Shown: piece after piece, positions 44,443 through 52,937 of the stretch | Position numbering within the stretch: position 1 is the stretch's first letter | Layout: each line of letters starts with the position of its first letter | Origin: WTJH01 sp049598145 | GTDB lineage: Bacteria > Bacteroidota > Bacteroidia > Flavobacteriales > Flavobacteriaceae | Reading direction: 5' to 3' | Assembly (NCBI GenBank): GCA_049598145.1 | Contig: JBMYNJ010000002.1 | Location: 27,478-91,477 of the forward strand | Length of the DNA: 64,000 nt | Translations under genes and position numbers: made by a program | The notes under the pieces: generated by a model | The model's input: the letters and a program-made list of their open reading frames with translations, nothing else | Told to the model about the DNA's origin: nothing | Database searches by the model: none

Positions 44443-46197
44443 ATGCTACGAACACATACCTGCGGAGAGCTCCGCAACACCCATATAGGGGAATCCGTTA
44501 CCCTCTCTGGTTGGGTTCAAAAAGCCCGAAATAAAGGGTTTATTGTTTGGGTCGATCTCAGAGATCGTTATGGGATCACCCAACTGGTATTCGATGAAGA
44601 ACGCAGTCCAAAAAAGGTGTTTGAACAAGCGCAAACGCTCGGACGGGAATTTGTGATTCAGGTCCAAGGGGAAGTCATCGAACGGGAATCTAAAAATCCA
44701 GAAATGGACACCGGTGCCATTGAAATCTTGGTGCATGAAATTGTTGTACTCAACGCTGCTGAAACCCCTCCATTTACCATAGAAGAGGATACCGATGGCG
44801 GGGAAGAACTCCGTATGCAATACCGCTATTTGGATTTAAGACGAGCTCCCATGCGCGAAAAATTGATCCATAGACACCAAATTGCTATTCAGGTGCGTAA
44901 CTACCTTTCCGATAAAGGATTTATTGAAGTAGAAACGCCTTATCTGATCAAGTCTACCCCAGAGGGGGCAAGAGACTTTGTTGTGCCTTCCCGAATGAAT
45001 GCGGGGCAATTTTACGCCCTTCCCCAATCGCCACAAACCTTTAAACAGTTATTGATGGTAGGTGGGATGGACCGCTACTTCCAAATCGTCAAATGTTTTA
45101 GAGACGAAGACCTCCGCGCCGACCGACAACCTGAGTTTACCCAAATCGATTGTGAGATGGCTTTTGTGGAACAAGAAGACATCCTCCAAACCTTTGAGAG
45201 CCTCACCAAGCACCTGATTGAACAAACCACCGGAACAAAAGTAGAAGATTTCCCTCGGATGACTTATGCCGAAGCCATGCGAATTTATGGGAACGACAAA
45301 CCCGATATCCGTTTCGGAATGACCTTTGGGGAACTCAACGATATTGCCCAAAACAAGGGCTTTCAAGTCTTTGATCAACAGGAGCTCATCGTCGGGATAG
45401 CCGTCCCGGGTGGGGCTTCTTACACCCGCAAAGAAATTGATGGGTGGATCGACTGGGTCAAACGCCCCCAAGTGGGTGCCAAAGGAATGGTTTGGGTCAA
45501 ATGTCTAGAAGATGGAGGATACAAATCTTCTGTCGATAAATTTTTCGATGCCTCCGACCTTGAGGCTTGGGCCACTCGCACCGGAGCACAGCCGGGAGAC
45601 CTTCTTTTTATTTTGGCGGGGCCGACACACGAAACTCGAAGCCAGTTATCGGCTTTGCGGATGGAATTAGGCAACCGTTTAGGCTTGCGAAAACCCAACG
45701 AATTTACTCCCCTTTGGGTCGTCGATTTTCCCCTTCTCGAATGGGATGAAGAAAGCCAGCGCTACCACGCCATGCATCACCCTTTTACGGCCCCCAAACC
45801 GGAACATCTGGACAGATTAACAGACCACCCCGGCGAGGTTTGTGCCAATGCCTACGATTTGGTGTTAAACGGAAATGAAATTGGTGGAGGGTCCATCCGG
45901 ATTCATGACGCTGCTTTGCAAAGTCAGATGTTTGATTTGCTTGGTTTTTCCAAAGAAGAGGCCCAAGCCCAATTCGGTTTCCTGATGGGTGCCTTTCAAT
46001 ACGGAGCACCCCCCCATGGAGGGATTGCTTTTGGGCTCGACCGCCTCGTAGCTATCCTCGGGGGAGAAGAAAGCATCCGGGACTACATTGCCTTCCCCAA
46101 AAATAACAACGGTCGCGATGTGATGATCGACGCTCCCGCAGCCTTAGATGAAGAACAATTAGAAGAATTAAACCTCTCGATCCCTAATACGGACTGA
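44443..46197 (+). CDS. aspS: aspartate-tRNA ligase
   Basis: A 584-residue class II synthetase charging tRNA-Asp. The N-terminal OB-fold (SGWVQKARNKGFIVWVDLRD), motif 2 (FRDEDLRADRQPEFTQID) and motif 3 (GIAFGLDRLVAILGG) are all present, with the bacterial GAD insertion domain between motifs 2 and 3. The length is normal. Its stop overlaps the next ATG in the TGATG at 46195-46199. Confidence 0.97.
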   Translation: MLRTHTCGELRNTHIGESVTLSGWVQKARNKGFIVWVDLRDRYGITQLVFDEERSPKKVFEQAQTLGREFVIQVQGEVIERESKNPEMDTGAIEILVHEIVVLNAAETPPFTIEEDTDGGEELRMQYRYLDLRRAPMREKLIHRHQIAIQVRNYLSDKGFIEVETPYLIKSTPEGARDFVVPSRMNAGQFYALPQSPQTFKQLLMVGGMDRYFQIVKCFRDEDLRADRQPEFTQIDCEMAFVEQEDILQTFESLTKHLIEQTTGTKVEDFPRMTYAEAMRIYGNDKPDIRFGMTFGELNDIAQNKGFQVFDQQELIVGIAVPGGASYTRKEIDGWIDWVKRPQVGAKGMVWVKCLEDGGYKSSVDKFFDASDLEAWATRTGAQPGDLLFILAGPTHETRSQLSALRMELGNRLGLRKPNEFTPLWVVDFPLLEWDEESQRYHAMHHPFTAPKPEHLDRLTDHPGEVCANAYDLVLNGNEIGGGSIRIHDAALQSQMFDLLGFSKEEAQAQFGFLMGAFQYGAPPHGGIAFGLDRLVAILGGEESIRDYIAFPKNNNGRDVMIDAPAALDEEQLEELNLSIPNTD

Positions 46198-46439
46198 TGC
46201 AAATTGTCCTTCGAATATTATTTTCTATGGCCTTGGGAGGAATCTTCACTGGGTTTTATATCCGAAGTTTCCATAGCTATGCCTTAGGAGAAAAAATTGT
46301 GGGATTTAGCGTTCTTTTTGGCGTAGTTGTCTATATGCCCTTGTTCTTAGTCCACCGATGGCGGGGCAAACGCTTACAAGATTATACTTTAACCCCAGAG
46401 AATTTGGCTAAAATGAACGATAAAAAATCTCGAAAATAA
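46197..46439 (+). CDS. small membrane protein of unknown function
   Basis: An 80-residue protein with two hydrophobic segments, about residues 3-24 and 34-54, and a basic C-terminal tail ending KKSRK. The start overlaps the aspS stop, so it is translated with aspS. I do not recognise a family; in Bacteroidota such genes are commonly annotated as hypothetical. Confidence 0.7.
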   Translation: MQIVLRILFSMALGGIFTGFYIRSFHSYALGEKIVGFSVLFGVVVYMPLFLVHRWRGKRLQDYTLTPENLAKMNDKKSRK

Positions 46440-46476
46440 ATTCTATTTTTCTGAAAATTAGTCAATTATTCCTTCG

Positions 46477-46484
46477 TACATTTG
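46477..46484 (+). promoter_or_regulatory. -7 box (TACATTTG) of the cold shock gene
   Basis: An exact TAnnTTTG match 17 bp before the ATG. The leader is short; nothing like the long cold-box leader of E. coli cspA is seen. Confidence 0.5.
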
Positions 46485-46501
46485 TGCTTTAATATCATTA
46501 A

Positions 46502-46693
46502 ATGACAGGTACAGTAAAATTTTTTAATGAATCTAAAGGATTTGGATTTATTACCAACGACGAAACACAACAAGATGTTTTTGTCCACATCACCGCCCTT
46601 AACGGGCTACGCCTCAAGGAAGGCGACAAAGTAGAATACACAGAAGAAGAAGGAAAAAAAGGCCTCCAAGCCTCCAATATATCTATGCTGTAA
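46502..46693 (+). CDS. cold shock domain protein (Csp family)
   Basis: A 63-residue single cold shock domain. Both RNP motifs are present: KFFNESKGFGFI (RNP1) and VFVHITAL (RNP2). It binds single-stranded RNA and DNA in the cytoplasm. It stands alone with its own promoter and an intrinsic terminator directly after it. Confidence 0.95.
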   Translation: MTGTVKFFNESKGFGFITNDETQQDVFVHITALNGLRLKEGDKVEYTEEEGKKGLQASNISML

Positions 46694-46714
46694 TTTTAGC
46701 TTTATTCCAATTGA

Positions 46715-46742
46715 AAGCATCTCGTGGAGGTGCTTTTTTTTT
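46715..46742 (+). terminator. intrinsic terminator after the cold shock gene
   Basis: A 9-bp stem (46715-46723 with 46727-46735, one G-U pair) closes a 3-base loop and runs into a tract of nine Ts. It also separates the gene from the convergent tadA gene. Confidence 0.85.
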
Positions 46743-46746
46743 GGAA

Positions 46747-47187
46747 TTATCTCAACTGCTTAAAAAACGCTTCTAAAAGTCGTTGGGAATCTTCTGCCAA
46801 CACCCCTGCGATTACAGCCGTTTTGGGATGGAGACCTAAGGCTGCTTGTTGGTAGCCCCTTTTGGGATCGGAAGCCCCATAAACCATTGCGCTCAATTGG
46901 CTCCAATACAAAGCCCCGGCACACATCACACAAGGTTCTAAAGTGACATAAAGGGTGCAATCCCGAAGATATTTACCTCCTAAATAATTGGCCGCCGAAG
47001 TAATGGCGATCATTTCAGCATGGGCAGTCACATCGTTTAGGCGTTCGGTCTGATTGTGGGCCCGCGCAATGATTTGATTCCCAATAGCCACCACAGCTCC
47101 TACAGGAATTTCGCCGGCAACGGCCGCTTTTTCAGCTTCGATAAGGGCTTGCTTCATAAAATAGGCGTGGTCGTAGAGTAATTCCAT
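46747..47187 (-). CDS. tadA: tRNA-specific adenosine deaminase TadA
   Basis: A 146-residue zinc deaminase that converts the wobble adenosine of tRNA-Arg to inosine. The zinc motifs are AHAEMIA and EPCVMCAGAL. The frame is open to 47340 inside dxs, but ATG complementary to 47185-47187 (MELLYDHAYFMKQAL) is the normal start. It is divergent from dxs, with 58 bp between the start codons. Confidence 0.93.
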   Translation of the reverse strand: MELLYDHAYFMKQALIEAEKAAVAGEIPVGAVVAIGNQIIARAHNQTERLNDVTAHAEMIAITSAANYLGGKYLRDCTLYVTLEPCVMCAGALYWSQLSAMVYGASDPKRGYQQAALGLHPKTAVIAGVLAEDSQRLLEAFFKQLR

Positions 47188-47229
47188 GGAACCAAAATAC
47201 AAAAAGTGCCTTCCCTCTGCCTGAAAAAC

Positions 47230-47237
47230 TATCTTTG
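47230..47237 (+). promoter_or_regulatory. -7 box (TATCTTTG) of dxs
   Basis: An exact TAnnTTTG match ending eight bases before the dxs ATG; the 5' leader, if any, is only a few bases. Confidence 0.5.
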
Positions 47238-47245
47238 CAAGAGCT

Positions 47246-49003
47246 ATGGAACTTAAAGACCTCCACACACCTAAAGATTTAAAAAAATGTTCTCTTGCCC
47301 AACTGCAATCGCTGGCCGAAGAATTGAGACGGGAAATCATCCAGGTGATGGCCCAAAACGAAGGGCACTTAGGGGCGAATCTCGGAGTTATAGAACTCAG
47401 CTTAGCCCTGCATTTTTGTTTTAATACTCCGGAAGACTTGTTGGTTTGGGATGTGGGTCACCAAGCTTATGCCCATAAGATTTTAACGGGACGGCGCAAA
47501 GCGTTTCAAAAAATCCGACAATGGGAACAGCTCAGTGGGTTTCCCAAACGAGAGGAAAGTCCCTACGATGCCTTTGGTACCGGACATGCCGGGACTTCGA
47601 TTTCTGCTGTCTTAGGGATGGCCTTAGCTAATCAACTCCAACAAAGAGAACGCTGGCATATAGCTGTGATTGGCGACGCTTCCATCGCCAGTGGGATGGC
47701 CCTGGAAGCCCTCAATCATTTGGGTACTACTCAGGCGCGTGTGCTCATTGTCCTCAATGATAATACCATGGGAATCGACCCGAGCGTTGGGGCTCTCAAA
47801 ACTTTTTTTGAAAGCCTTCCGCAACCCAATAACACGCAGACCAACCCATTTGAAACGGCTTTTAACATTCCTTATCACGGCCCCATAGACGGACACAACT
47901 TGGCCGAATTACAAGCCGCTTTCCATACTTTAAAGCAAAAATCCGGCCCCAAATTGCTCCATATCCGTACCACTAAAGGCAAAGGATTAGAAGCAGCCGA
48001 AATCGATCAAACCCGTTTTCATGCCCCCGGAAAATTTGATCCTTTAACTGGGAAGATTCAAAAAAAAGAACACGTATCTCTCCCCAAATACAAAGAAATT
48101 TTTGGACGGTGTGTATTGTCTTTAGCTGAACTAGATTCCCGCTTGGTGGCCATAACTCCAGCCATGCCCACCGGAAGTGGCCTGATTCCTATGTTCGAAA
48201 AATATCCCGACCGCAGCTTTGATGTGGGGATTGCAGAACAACACGCAGTGACACTCGCTGCCGGAATGGCCACCCAAGGACTCTTACCCATTTGCTGTAT
48301 CTATTCTACCTTTTTGCAACGAGCATACGATCAACTGATCCACGATGTTGCGCTGCAAAATCTCCCCATCATTTTTGCGGTAGACCGTGCCGGACTTGTC
48401 GGGCACGACGGTCCTACTCACCACGGCGTTTTCGATCTGGCATACTTGCGGTGCATTCCTCAGATGACAGTTGTTGCCCCGGCCGATGCAGCAGAATTGT
48501 GTAAAGTCCTCTACAGTGCCACCCAACAAATCCAAGGACCCATCGCCATCCGTTACCCCAGAGGTTTAAGCGATCTCTCCCTTAAACATCTTCCTTTAGA
48601 ATCTATCGAATGGGGACAAGGAAGATGTATTAAAGAAGGGGATACAATTGCCGTAATTTCCATCGGACATATGGCCATCCCAGTCGCCAAAGCTATTGCT
48701 GAAACCTCACAACCCGAGCGATATGCACATTATGATCTAAGGTTTATTAAACCCATAGACACCCATTTATTGGACACGATATTTTTAAAGTTTTCCAGGA
48801 TTCTTCATGTAGAAGACGGGTGTATTTCGGGGGGTGCCGGAAGTGCAGTTTTAGAATATGCATATGCGTCCGGAGCAAAAGTCCAAATTGAATTGGCGGG
48901 AATTTCAGATCAATTTGTCCCGCACGGTTCGGTAGATCAACTACTGGAGAATCAAGGATTAAGTGTTTCCATGCTTCGGAAACGGCTGGAAGCTATGGAG
49001 TAG
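47246..49003 (+). CDS. dxs: 1-deoxy-D-xylulose-5-phosphate synthase
   Basis: A 585-residue thiamine-diphosphate enzyme starting the MEP isoprenoid route from pyruvate and glyceraldehyde 3-phosphate. The N-terminal HLGANLGVIELSLALH block, the ThDP motif GDASIASGMALEALNH to LNDN, and the C-terminal transketolase half are present. The usual GDG reads GDA here. It is some 40 residues shorter than E. coli Dxs. Its product feeds the prenyl synthase and carotenoid genes at 35-37 kb. Confidence 0.94.
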   Translation: MELKDLHTPKDLKKCSLAQLQSLAEELRREIIQVMAQNEGHLGANLGVIELSLALHFCFNTPEDLLVWDVGHQAYAHKILTGRRKAFQKIRQWEQLSGFPKREESPYDAFGTGHAGTSISAVLGMALANQLQQRERWHIAVIGDASIASGMALEALNHLGTTQARVLIVLNDNTMGIDPSVGALKTFFESLPQPNNTQTNPFETAFNIPYHGPIDGHNLAELQAAFHTLKQKSGPKLLHIRTTKGKGLEAAEIDQTRFHAPGKFDPLTGKIQKKEHVSLPKYKEIFGRCVLSLAELDSRLVAITPAMPTGSGLIPMFEKYPDRSFDVGIAEQHAVTLAAGMATQGLLPICCIYSTFLQRAYDQLIHDVALQNLPIIFAVDRAGLVGHDGPTHHGVFDLAYLRCIPQMTVVAPADAAELCKVLYSATQQIQGPIAIRYPRGLSDLSLKHLPLESIEWGQGRCIKEGDTIAVISIGHMAIPVAKAIAETSQPERYAHYDLRFIKPIDTHLLDTIFLKFSRILHVEDGCISGGAGSAVLEYAYASGAKVQIELAGISDQFVPHGSVDQLLENQGLSVSMLRKRLEAME

Positions 49004-49045
49004 CTAGCTGCTGAAAAAAATGTATTTTCGAAAAAACTTCCACCT

Positions 49046-51850
49046 ATGGCTGCGTCCAAACGCCTTTTTCTTTTAGATGCATATGCGCTTATTTTTAGAG
49101 GGTATTATGCATTTATTAAAAATCCACGAATCAATTCCAAAGGGATGGATACCTCAGCCATAATGGGCTTTACCAATTCCCTGTTGGATGTGATTAAACG
49201 GGAAAAGCCGGATCATTTGGCAGTGGCCTTTGACAAAGGGGGTTCGGTGAGCCGAACCGAAATGTTTGAGGACTACAAAGCCAATCGGGATGAAACCCCT
49301 GAAGCCATAAGTATTGCTGTGCCATATATTCAACAAATTTTAGAGGCCATGCATATTCCGGTGGTCGTTAAAGAAGGTTTTGAAGCGGATGATATCATTG
49401 GAACCTTAGCCAAACAAGCCGAAAAGGAGGGTTTTCAGGTATTTATGGTGACTCCCGATAAGGATTTTGCCCAGTTAGTGAGTGAAAATATTTTTATGTA
49501 CCGCCCGGCACGGATGGGAAATGGAATTGAAATTTGGGGAATCCCTGAAGTCCAAGAAAAATTTGAGGTGGAGCGACCCGAACAAGTAATTGACTATTTA
49601 GGAATGATGGGCGATGCGGTAGACAATATTCCCGGTTTACCCGGTGTAGGCGATAAAACCGCTAAAAAGTTTCTAAAGACCTATGGGAGCATCGAAAAAC
49701 TCCTGGAAAACACCCACGAGCTGAAGGGAAAAATGAAAGAAAAAATCGAGGCCAACAAAGCACTGGGTTTGTTGTCTAAAGAATTGGCAACCATCATTAC
49801 CGATGTTCCAGTAAACTTTCAGGCAGAGGCCTATGAACTGTCCCAGCCGGATATGAGCGCAGTAGAAAATGTATTCCAAGAACTGGAATTTCGGCGACTC
49901 AGTGAAAACTTAAAGAAAATATTTACTCCAGATTCCGCTTCCGCTGAAGCGCCACAGGTCACTCCTCCCCCTCCATCGGGTGGGCAGATGGATCTGTTTG
50001 GCGCGCCGGGAGCCGGTCAGGAACACCTGAGTGGACGGGAGGATTTGGGCTCTCGTGAGCACTTCTATCAAAGCGTGGAAACGGCTACCGAACGAGCCTT
50101 ATTACTGGAATATTTACTGCAACAAAACAGTGTTTGCTTGGATACGGAAACTACCTCCCTCAACACTTTTGAAGCAGATTTGGTGGGAATCGCTTTCAGT
50201 TGGGAAGCCGGAAAAGGATACTACCTGACCCTGCCGGAAGATCGAAACCAAGTGATTGAAATCTTAACGCCCTTCCGAGCGTTTTTTGAATCCAAGGGAA
50301 TTGAAAAAATCGGGCATAACTTAAAATACGATATTAAAGTCCTGGCTCAATACGGGTTTTCGGTAGCAGCCCCAATATATGACACCATGATTGCGCATTA
50401 TTTGATTAATCCGGATATGCGCCACAACATGGATGTCTTGGCCGAAACCTATCTGAACTACACCCCCAAACCTATTAGCGATCTGATCGGAAAGAAAGGA
50501 AAAAATCAGGGATCCATGCGAAACGTCCCGCTGCCCGACCAGACCGAATATGCCGTTGAAGATGCCGATATTACCCTGCAACTCAAAACCCATTTCGAAA
50601 AGGAATTAGCCGCTGCCAATACCCAGAAACTATTCGAGGCGATTGAACTTCCATTGGTAAGCGTTCTGACCCAGATGGAGTTGAACGGTATCCGAATCGA
50701 TTCGGACTATTTGGATCGCTTTTCTAAGGAATTAGGAGTGCAAATTGAAATCTTAGAAAAGCAAATTTACTCCGCTGCTGGTGAGACTTTTAACTTGGCT
50801 TCCCCGAAACAATTAGGGCCTATTTTATTTGAAAAACTCAAACTGGTTGACAAGCCGAAAAAAACCAAAACCGGACAATATTCCACTGCAGAAGAGGTGC
50901 TTTCCTATTTGGCCAAAGATCATCCCATAGTCGCCGATATTTTGGAATGGCGGTCCCTGCAAAAACTCCAAAACACCTATGTAACTGCGCTGCCAAAAGA
51001 GGTGGCCAACAAAACCGGGAGGGTGCATACGGTCTACAACCAGGCGGTTGCTGCCACCGGGCGATTGAGCAGTAATAATCCCAATTTACAGAATATTCCG
51101 ATCCGAACCCCTTTGGGGCAAAAGGTGCGCCAAGCCTTTGTGGCCAAAGATAAAGAACACGTATTGTTGGCTGCCGATTATTCCCAAATAGAGCTGCGCA
51201 TTATCGCTGCCTTAAGTCAGGACGAAGGCTTGTTGGAAGCTTTTCAGAAAGGGGAAGACATTCACCGGAGTACGGCCGCAAAAGTCTTTGGAATTTCACA
51301 GGATGAGGTAAGCCGTGAACAACGAAGCCATGCCAAAACGGTTAATTTTGGAATTATCTATGGGGTTTCTGCCTTTGGATTGAGTCAACAAACCAACTTG
51401 AATCGGACCGAAGCAAAAGCCTTAATCGACACCTATTACGTCAGCTATCCGAAACTCAAAGCCTATATGCAGGATCAGGTAGATTTTGCTCGGGAAAACG
51501 GCTATGTAGAGACCGTCTTGGGACGTCGTCGGTACTTGAAAGACATCCACTCTCAAAACGCTATGGTCCGTGGGGGAGCCGAACGCAACGCCATCAATGC
51601 CCCTATCCAGGGAAGCGCAGCCGACATCATTAAAATTGCAATGATCAACATTCATCAAAAGCTTCAGCAAGAAGAATGGAATACCCAAATGTTACTCCAA
51701 GTACACGATGAATTGGTGTTCGAAGTTCCCAAGGCAGAATTGGAAGAAGCAAAGGCCATGATCCAGACCGAAATGGAAAATGCCTACCGCCTCGAAGTGC
51801 CTTTGGTGGTAGACGTTGGAATAGGTCAAAACTGGTTGGAGGCGCACTAA
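49046..51850 (+). CDS. polA: DNA polymerase I
   Basis: A 934-residue repair and Okazaki-fragment polymerase. The 5' nuclease domain covers about residues 1-290. The 3'-5' exonuclease domain (about 340-520) keeps the DTE triplet in CLDTETTSL near residue 367, so proofreading is likely active. Polymerase motif A is DYSQIELRIIA near residue 710 and motif C QVHDELVFEV near residue 885. A Pro/Gly-rich linker near residues 305-320 joins the first two domains. Confidence 0.97.
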   Translation: MAASKRLFLLDAYALIFRGYYAFIKNPRINSKGMDTSAIMGFTNSLLDVIKREKPDHLAVAFDKGGSVSRTEMFEDYKANRDETPEAISIAVPYIQQILEAMHIPVVVKEGFEADDIIGTLAKQAEKEGFQVFMVTPDKDFAQLVSENIFMYRPARMGNGIEIWGIPEVQEKFEVERPEQVIDYLGMMGDAVDNIPGLPGVGDKTAKKFLKTYGSIEKLLENTHELKGKMKEKIEANKALGLLSKELATIITDVPVNFQAEAYELSQPDMSAVENVFQELEFRRLSENLKKIFTPDSASAEAPQVTPPPPSGGQMDLFGAPGAGQEHLSGREDLGSREHFYQSVETATERALLLEYLLQQNSVCLDTETTSLNTFEADLVGIAFSWEAGKGYYLTLPEDRNQVIEILTPFRAFFESKGIEKIGHNLKYDIKVLAQYGFSVAAPIYDTMIAHYLINPDMRHNMDVLAETYLNYTPKPISDLIGKKGKNQGSMRNVPLPDQTEYAVEDADITLQLKTHFEKELAAANTQKLFEAIELPLVSVLTQMELNGIRIDSDYLDRFSKELGVQIEILEKQIYSAAGETFNLASPKQLGPILFEKLKLVDKPKKTKTGQYSTAEEVLSYLAKDHPIVADILEWRSLQKLQNTYVTALPKEVANKTGRVHTVYNQAVAATGRLSSNNPNLQNIPIRTPLGQKVRQAFVAKDKEHVLLAADYSQIELRIIAALSQDEGLLEAFQKGEDIHRSTAAKVFGISQDEVSREQRSHAKTVNFGIIYGVSAFGLSQQTNLNRTEAKALIDTYYVSYPKLKAYMQDQVDFARENGYVETVLGRRRYLKDIHSQNAMVRGGAERNAINAPIQGSAADIIKIAMINIHQKLQQEEWNTQMLLQVHDELVFEVPKAELEEAKAMIQTEMENAYRLEVPLVVDVGIGQNWLEAH

Positions 51851-51892
51851 GTAGAGGGCCCCATAGAAAAAGTGGGAATTCTATTAATATCT

Positions 51893-51923
51893 TTTTGCTA
51901 AATCATTAATAATCGTAAATTTG
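51893..51923 (+). promoter_or_regulatory. promoter of rplM-rpsI (TTTTG-N18-TAAATTTG)
   Basis: TTTTG at 51893-51897 and TAAATTTG at 51916-51923 match both halves of the Bacteroidota promoter consensus. Confidence 0.65.
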
Positions 51924-51926
51924 CAG

Positions 51927-51939
51927 CCCTGAAACAGGG
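51927..51939 (+). promoter_or_regulatory. small hairpin at the predicted 5' end of rplM mRNA
   Basis: CCCTG (51927-51931) and CAGGG (51935-51939) form a perfect 5-bp stem with loop AAA, starting about four bases after the -7 box. It could protect the RNA end or act as an L13 leader; which is undecided. Confidence 0.45.
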
Positions 51940-51956
51940 AAAATAAACTTTTAATT

Positions 51957-52412
51957 GTGAATACATTAAGTTACAAAACCGTTTCCGCTAATGCCCAAAC
52001 TGTAGACAAGCAGTGGGTTTTGATTGATGCTGCAGGACTTCCCTTGGGACGTACCGCTTCGATCGTAGCAACGATGTTAAGAGGAAAACACAAAACCAAC
52101 TATACCCCCCATGTGGACTGTGGCGACAATGTAGTGGTCATCAATGCTGCTGAGGTCGTATTGACCGGAAACAAATGGGAACAAAAGGAGTATATCCGCC
52201 ACACTGGTTATCCGGGAGGTCAGCGTACCTTGAATGCGGCTCAAGTACACCACAAAAACAATACGCGTTTGGTCGAAAAGGCGGTTAAAGGTATGCTCCC
52301 TAAAAACAAACTGGGAGCAGAACTCTTCCGCAACCTTCGTGTATATGCAGGTACGGAACACCAACAAGAAGCACAAAACCCCACTCCAGTTAATGTTAAC
52401 GAATTAATCTAA
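51957..52412 (+). CDS. rplM: 50S ribosomal protein L13
   Basis: A 151-residue L13 of standard length. Conserved stretches include WVLIDAAGLPLGRTASIVA, LRGKHKTNYTPHVDCGD and RKAVKG-type AVKGMLPKNKLG. The start is the GTG at 51957. Its stop overlaps the rpsI ATG at 52412, the universal rplM-rpsI pair. Confidence 0.97.
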   Translation: MNTLSYKTVSANAQTVDKQWVLIDAAGLPLGRTASIVATMLRGKHKTNYTPHVDCGDNVVVINAAEVVLTGNKWEQKEYIRHTGYPGGQRTLNAAQVHHKNNTRLVEKAVKGMLPKNKLGAELFRNLRVYAGTEHQQEAQNPTPVNVNELI

Positions 52413-52798
52413 TGGAAGTCATTCATACTATCGGACGAAGAAAAACTTCAGTGGCTCGGATCTATTTATCCGAAGGAAAAGGAGAAATAACCGTCAATAA
52501 AAAAGCGTATACCGACTATTTCCCTACTGCCACTTTGCAATATAAAATCAACCAACCGTTTCAACTTACAGAAACTTTAGGTAATTACGACCTGAAAGTA
52601 ACGGTAAAGGGGGGTGGATTTAATGGACAAGCAGAAGCGGTTCGCTTAGCGATTTCTCGTGCGCTTTGCCAAATCGACGAAGAAAACCGAACGGCTCTTA
52701 AGCCAGAAGGCTTATTGACTCGAGACCCACGAATGGTTGAACGTAAAAAATACGGACAAAAGAAAGCTCGGAAGAAATTCCAGTTTTCTAAACGATAA
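52412..52798 (+). CDS. rpsI: 30S ribosomal protein S9
   Basis: A 128-residue S9. IGRRKTSVARIYL at the N-terminus and the basic C-terminal tail KKARKKFQFSKR, which reaches the P-site tRNA, are intact. It is coupled to rplM. Confidence 0.97.
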   Translation: MEVIHTIGRRKTSVARIYLSEGKGEITVNKKAYTDYFPTATLQYKINQPFQLTETLGNYDLKVTVKGGGFNGQAEAVRLAISRALCQIDEENRTALKPEGLLTRDPRMVERKKYGQKKARKKFQFSKR

Positions 52799-52860
52799 TT
52801 TAACCTCCAGTTATTCTGCTGGAATAAGTTCATTTATATTTTTATTCACCAGTTGTCTTA

Positions 52861-52913
52861 ACCGCTACGGCGGATTAGTTTAGCATCTAAATGAGCCCAA
52901 GGTTCATTGCTAA
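52861..52913 (+). promoter_or_regulatory. structured leader before rpsB, candidate S2 autoregulatory element
   Basis: A small hairpin CCGC-TAC-GGCGG (52861 onward) is followed by a nested structure. An outer 7-bp stem TTTAGCA (52878-52884) with TGCTAAA (52907-52913) encloses an inner stem TGAGCC (52891-52896) with GGTTCA (52900-52905) and loop CAA. It ends 24 bp before the rpsB ATG. No -7 box was identified between rpsI and rpsB. Confidence 0.45.
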
Positions 52914-52937
52914 ATCAGAGAACGTAAACTAAAACCA

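Noticed and set aside
52799..52860. CCAG/CTGG stem after rpsI as an intrinsic terminator
   Set aside because: The stem is only four bases with an eight-base loop, and the following T-rich stretch is broken and distant.
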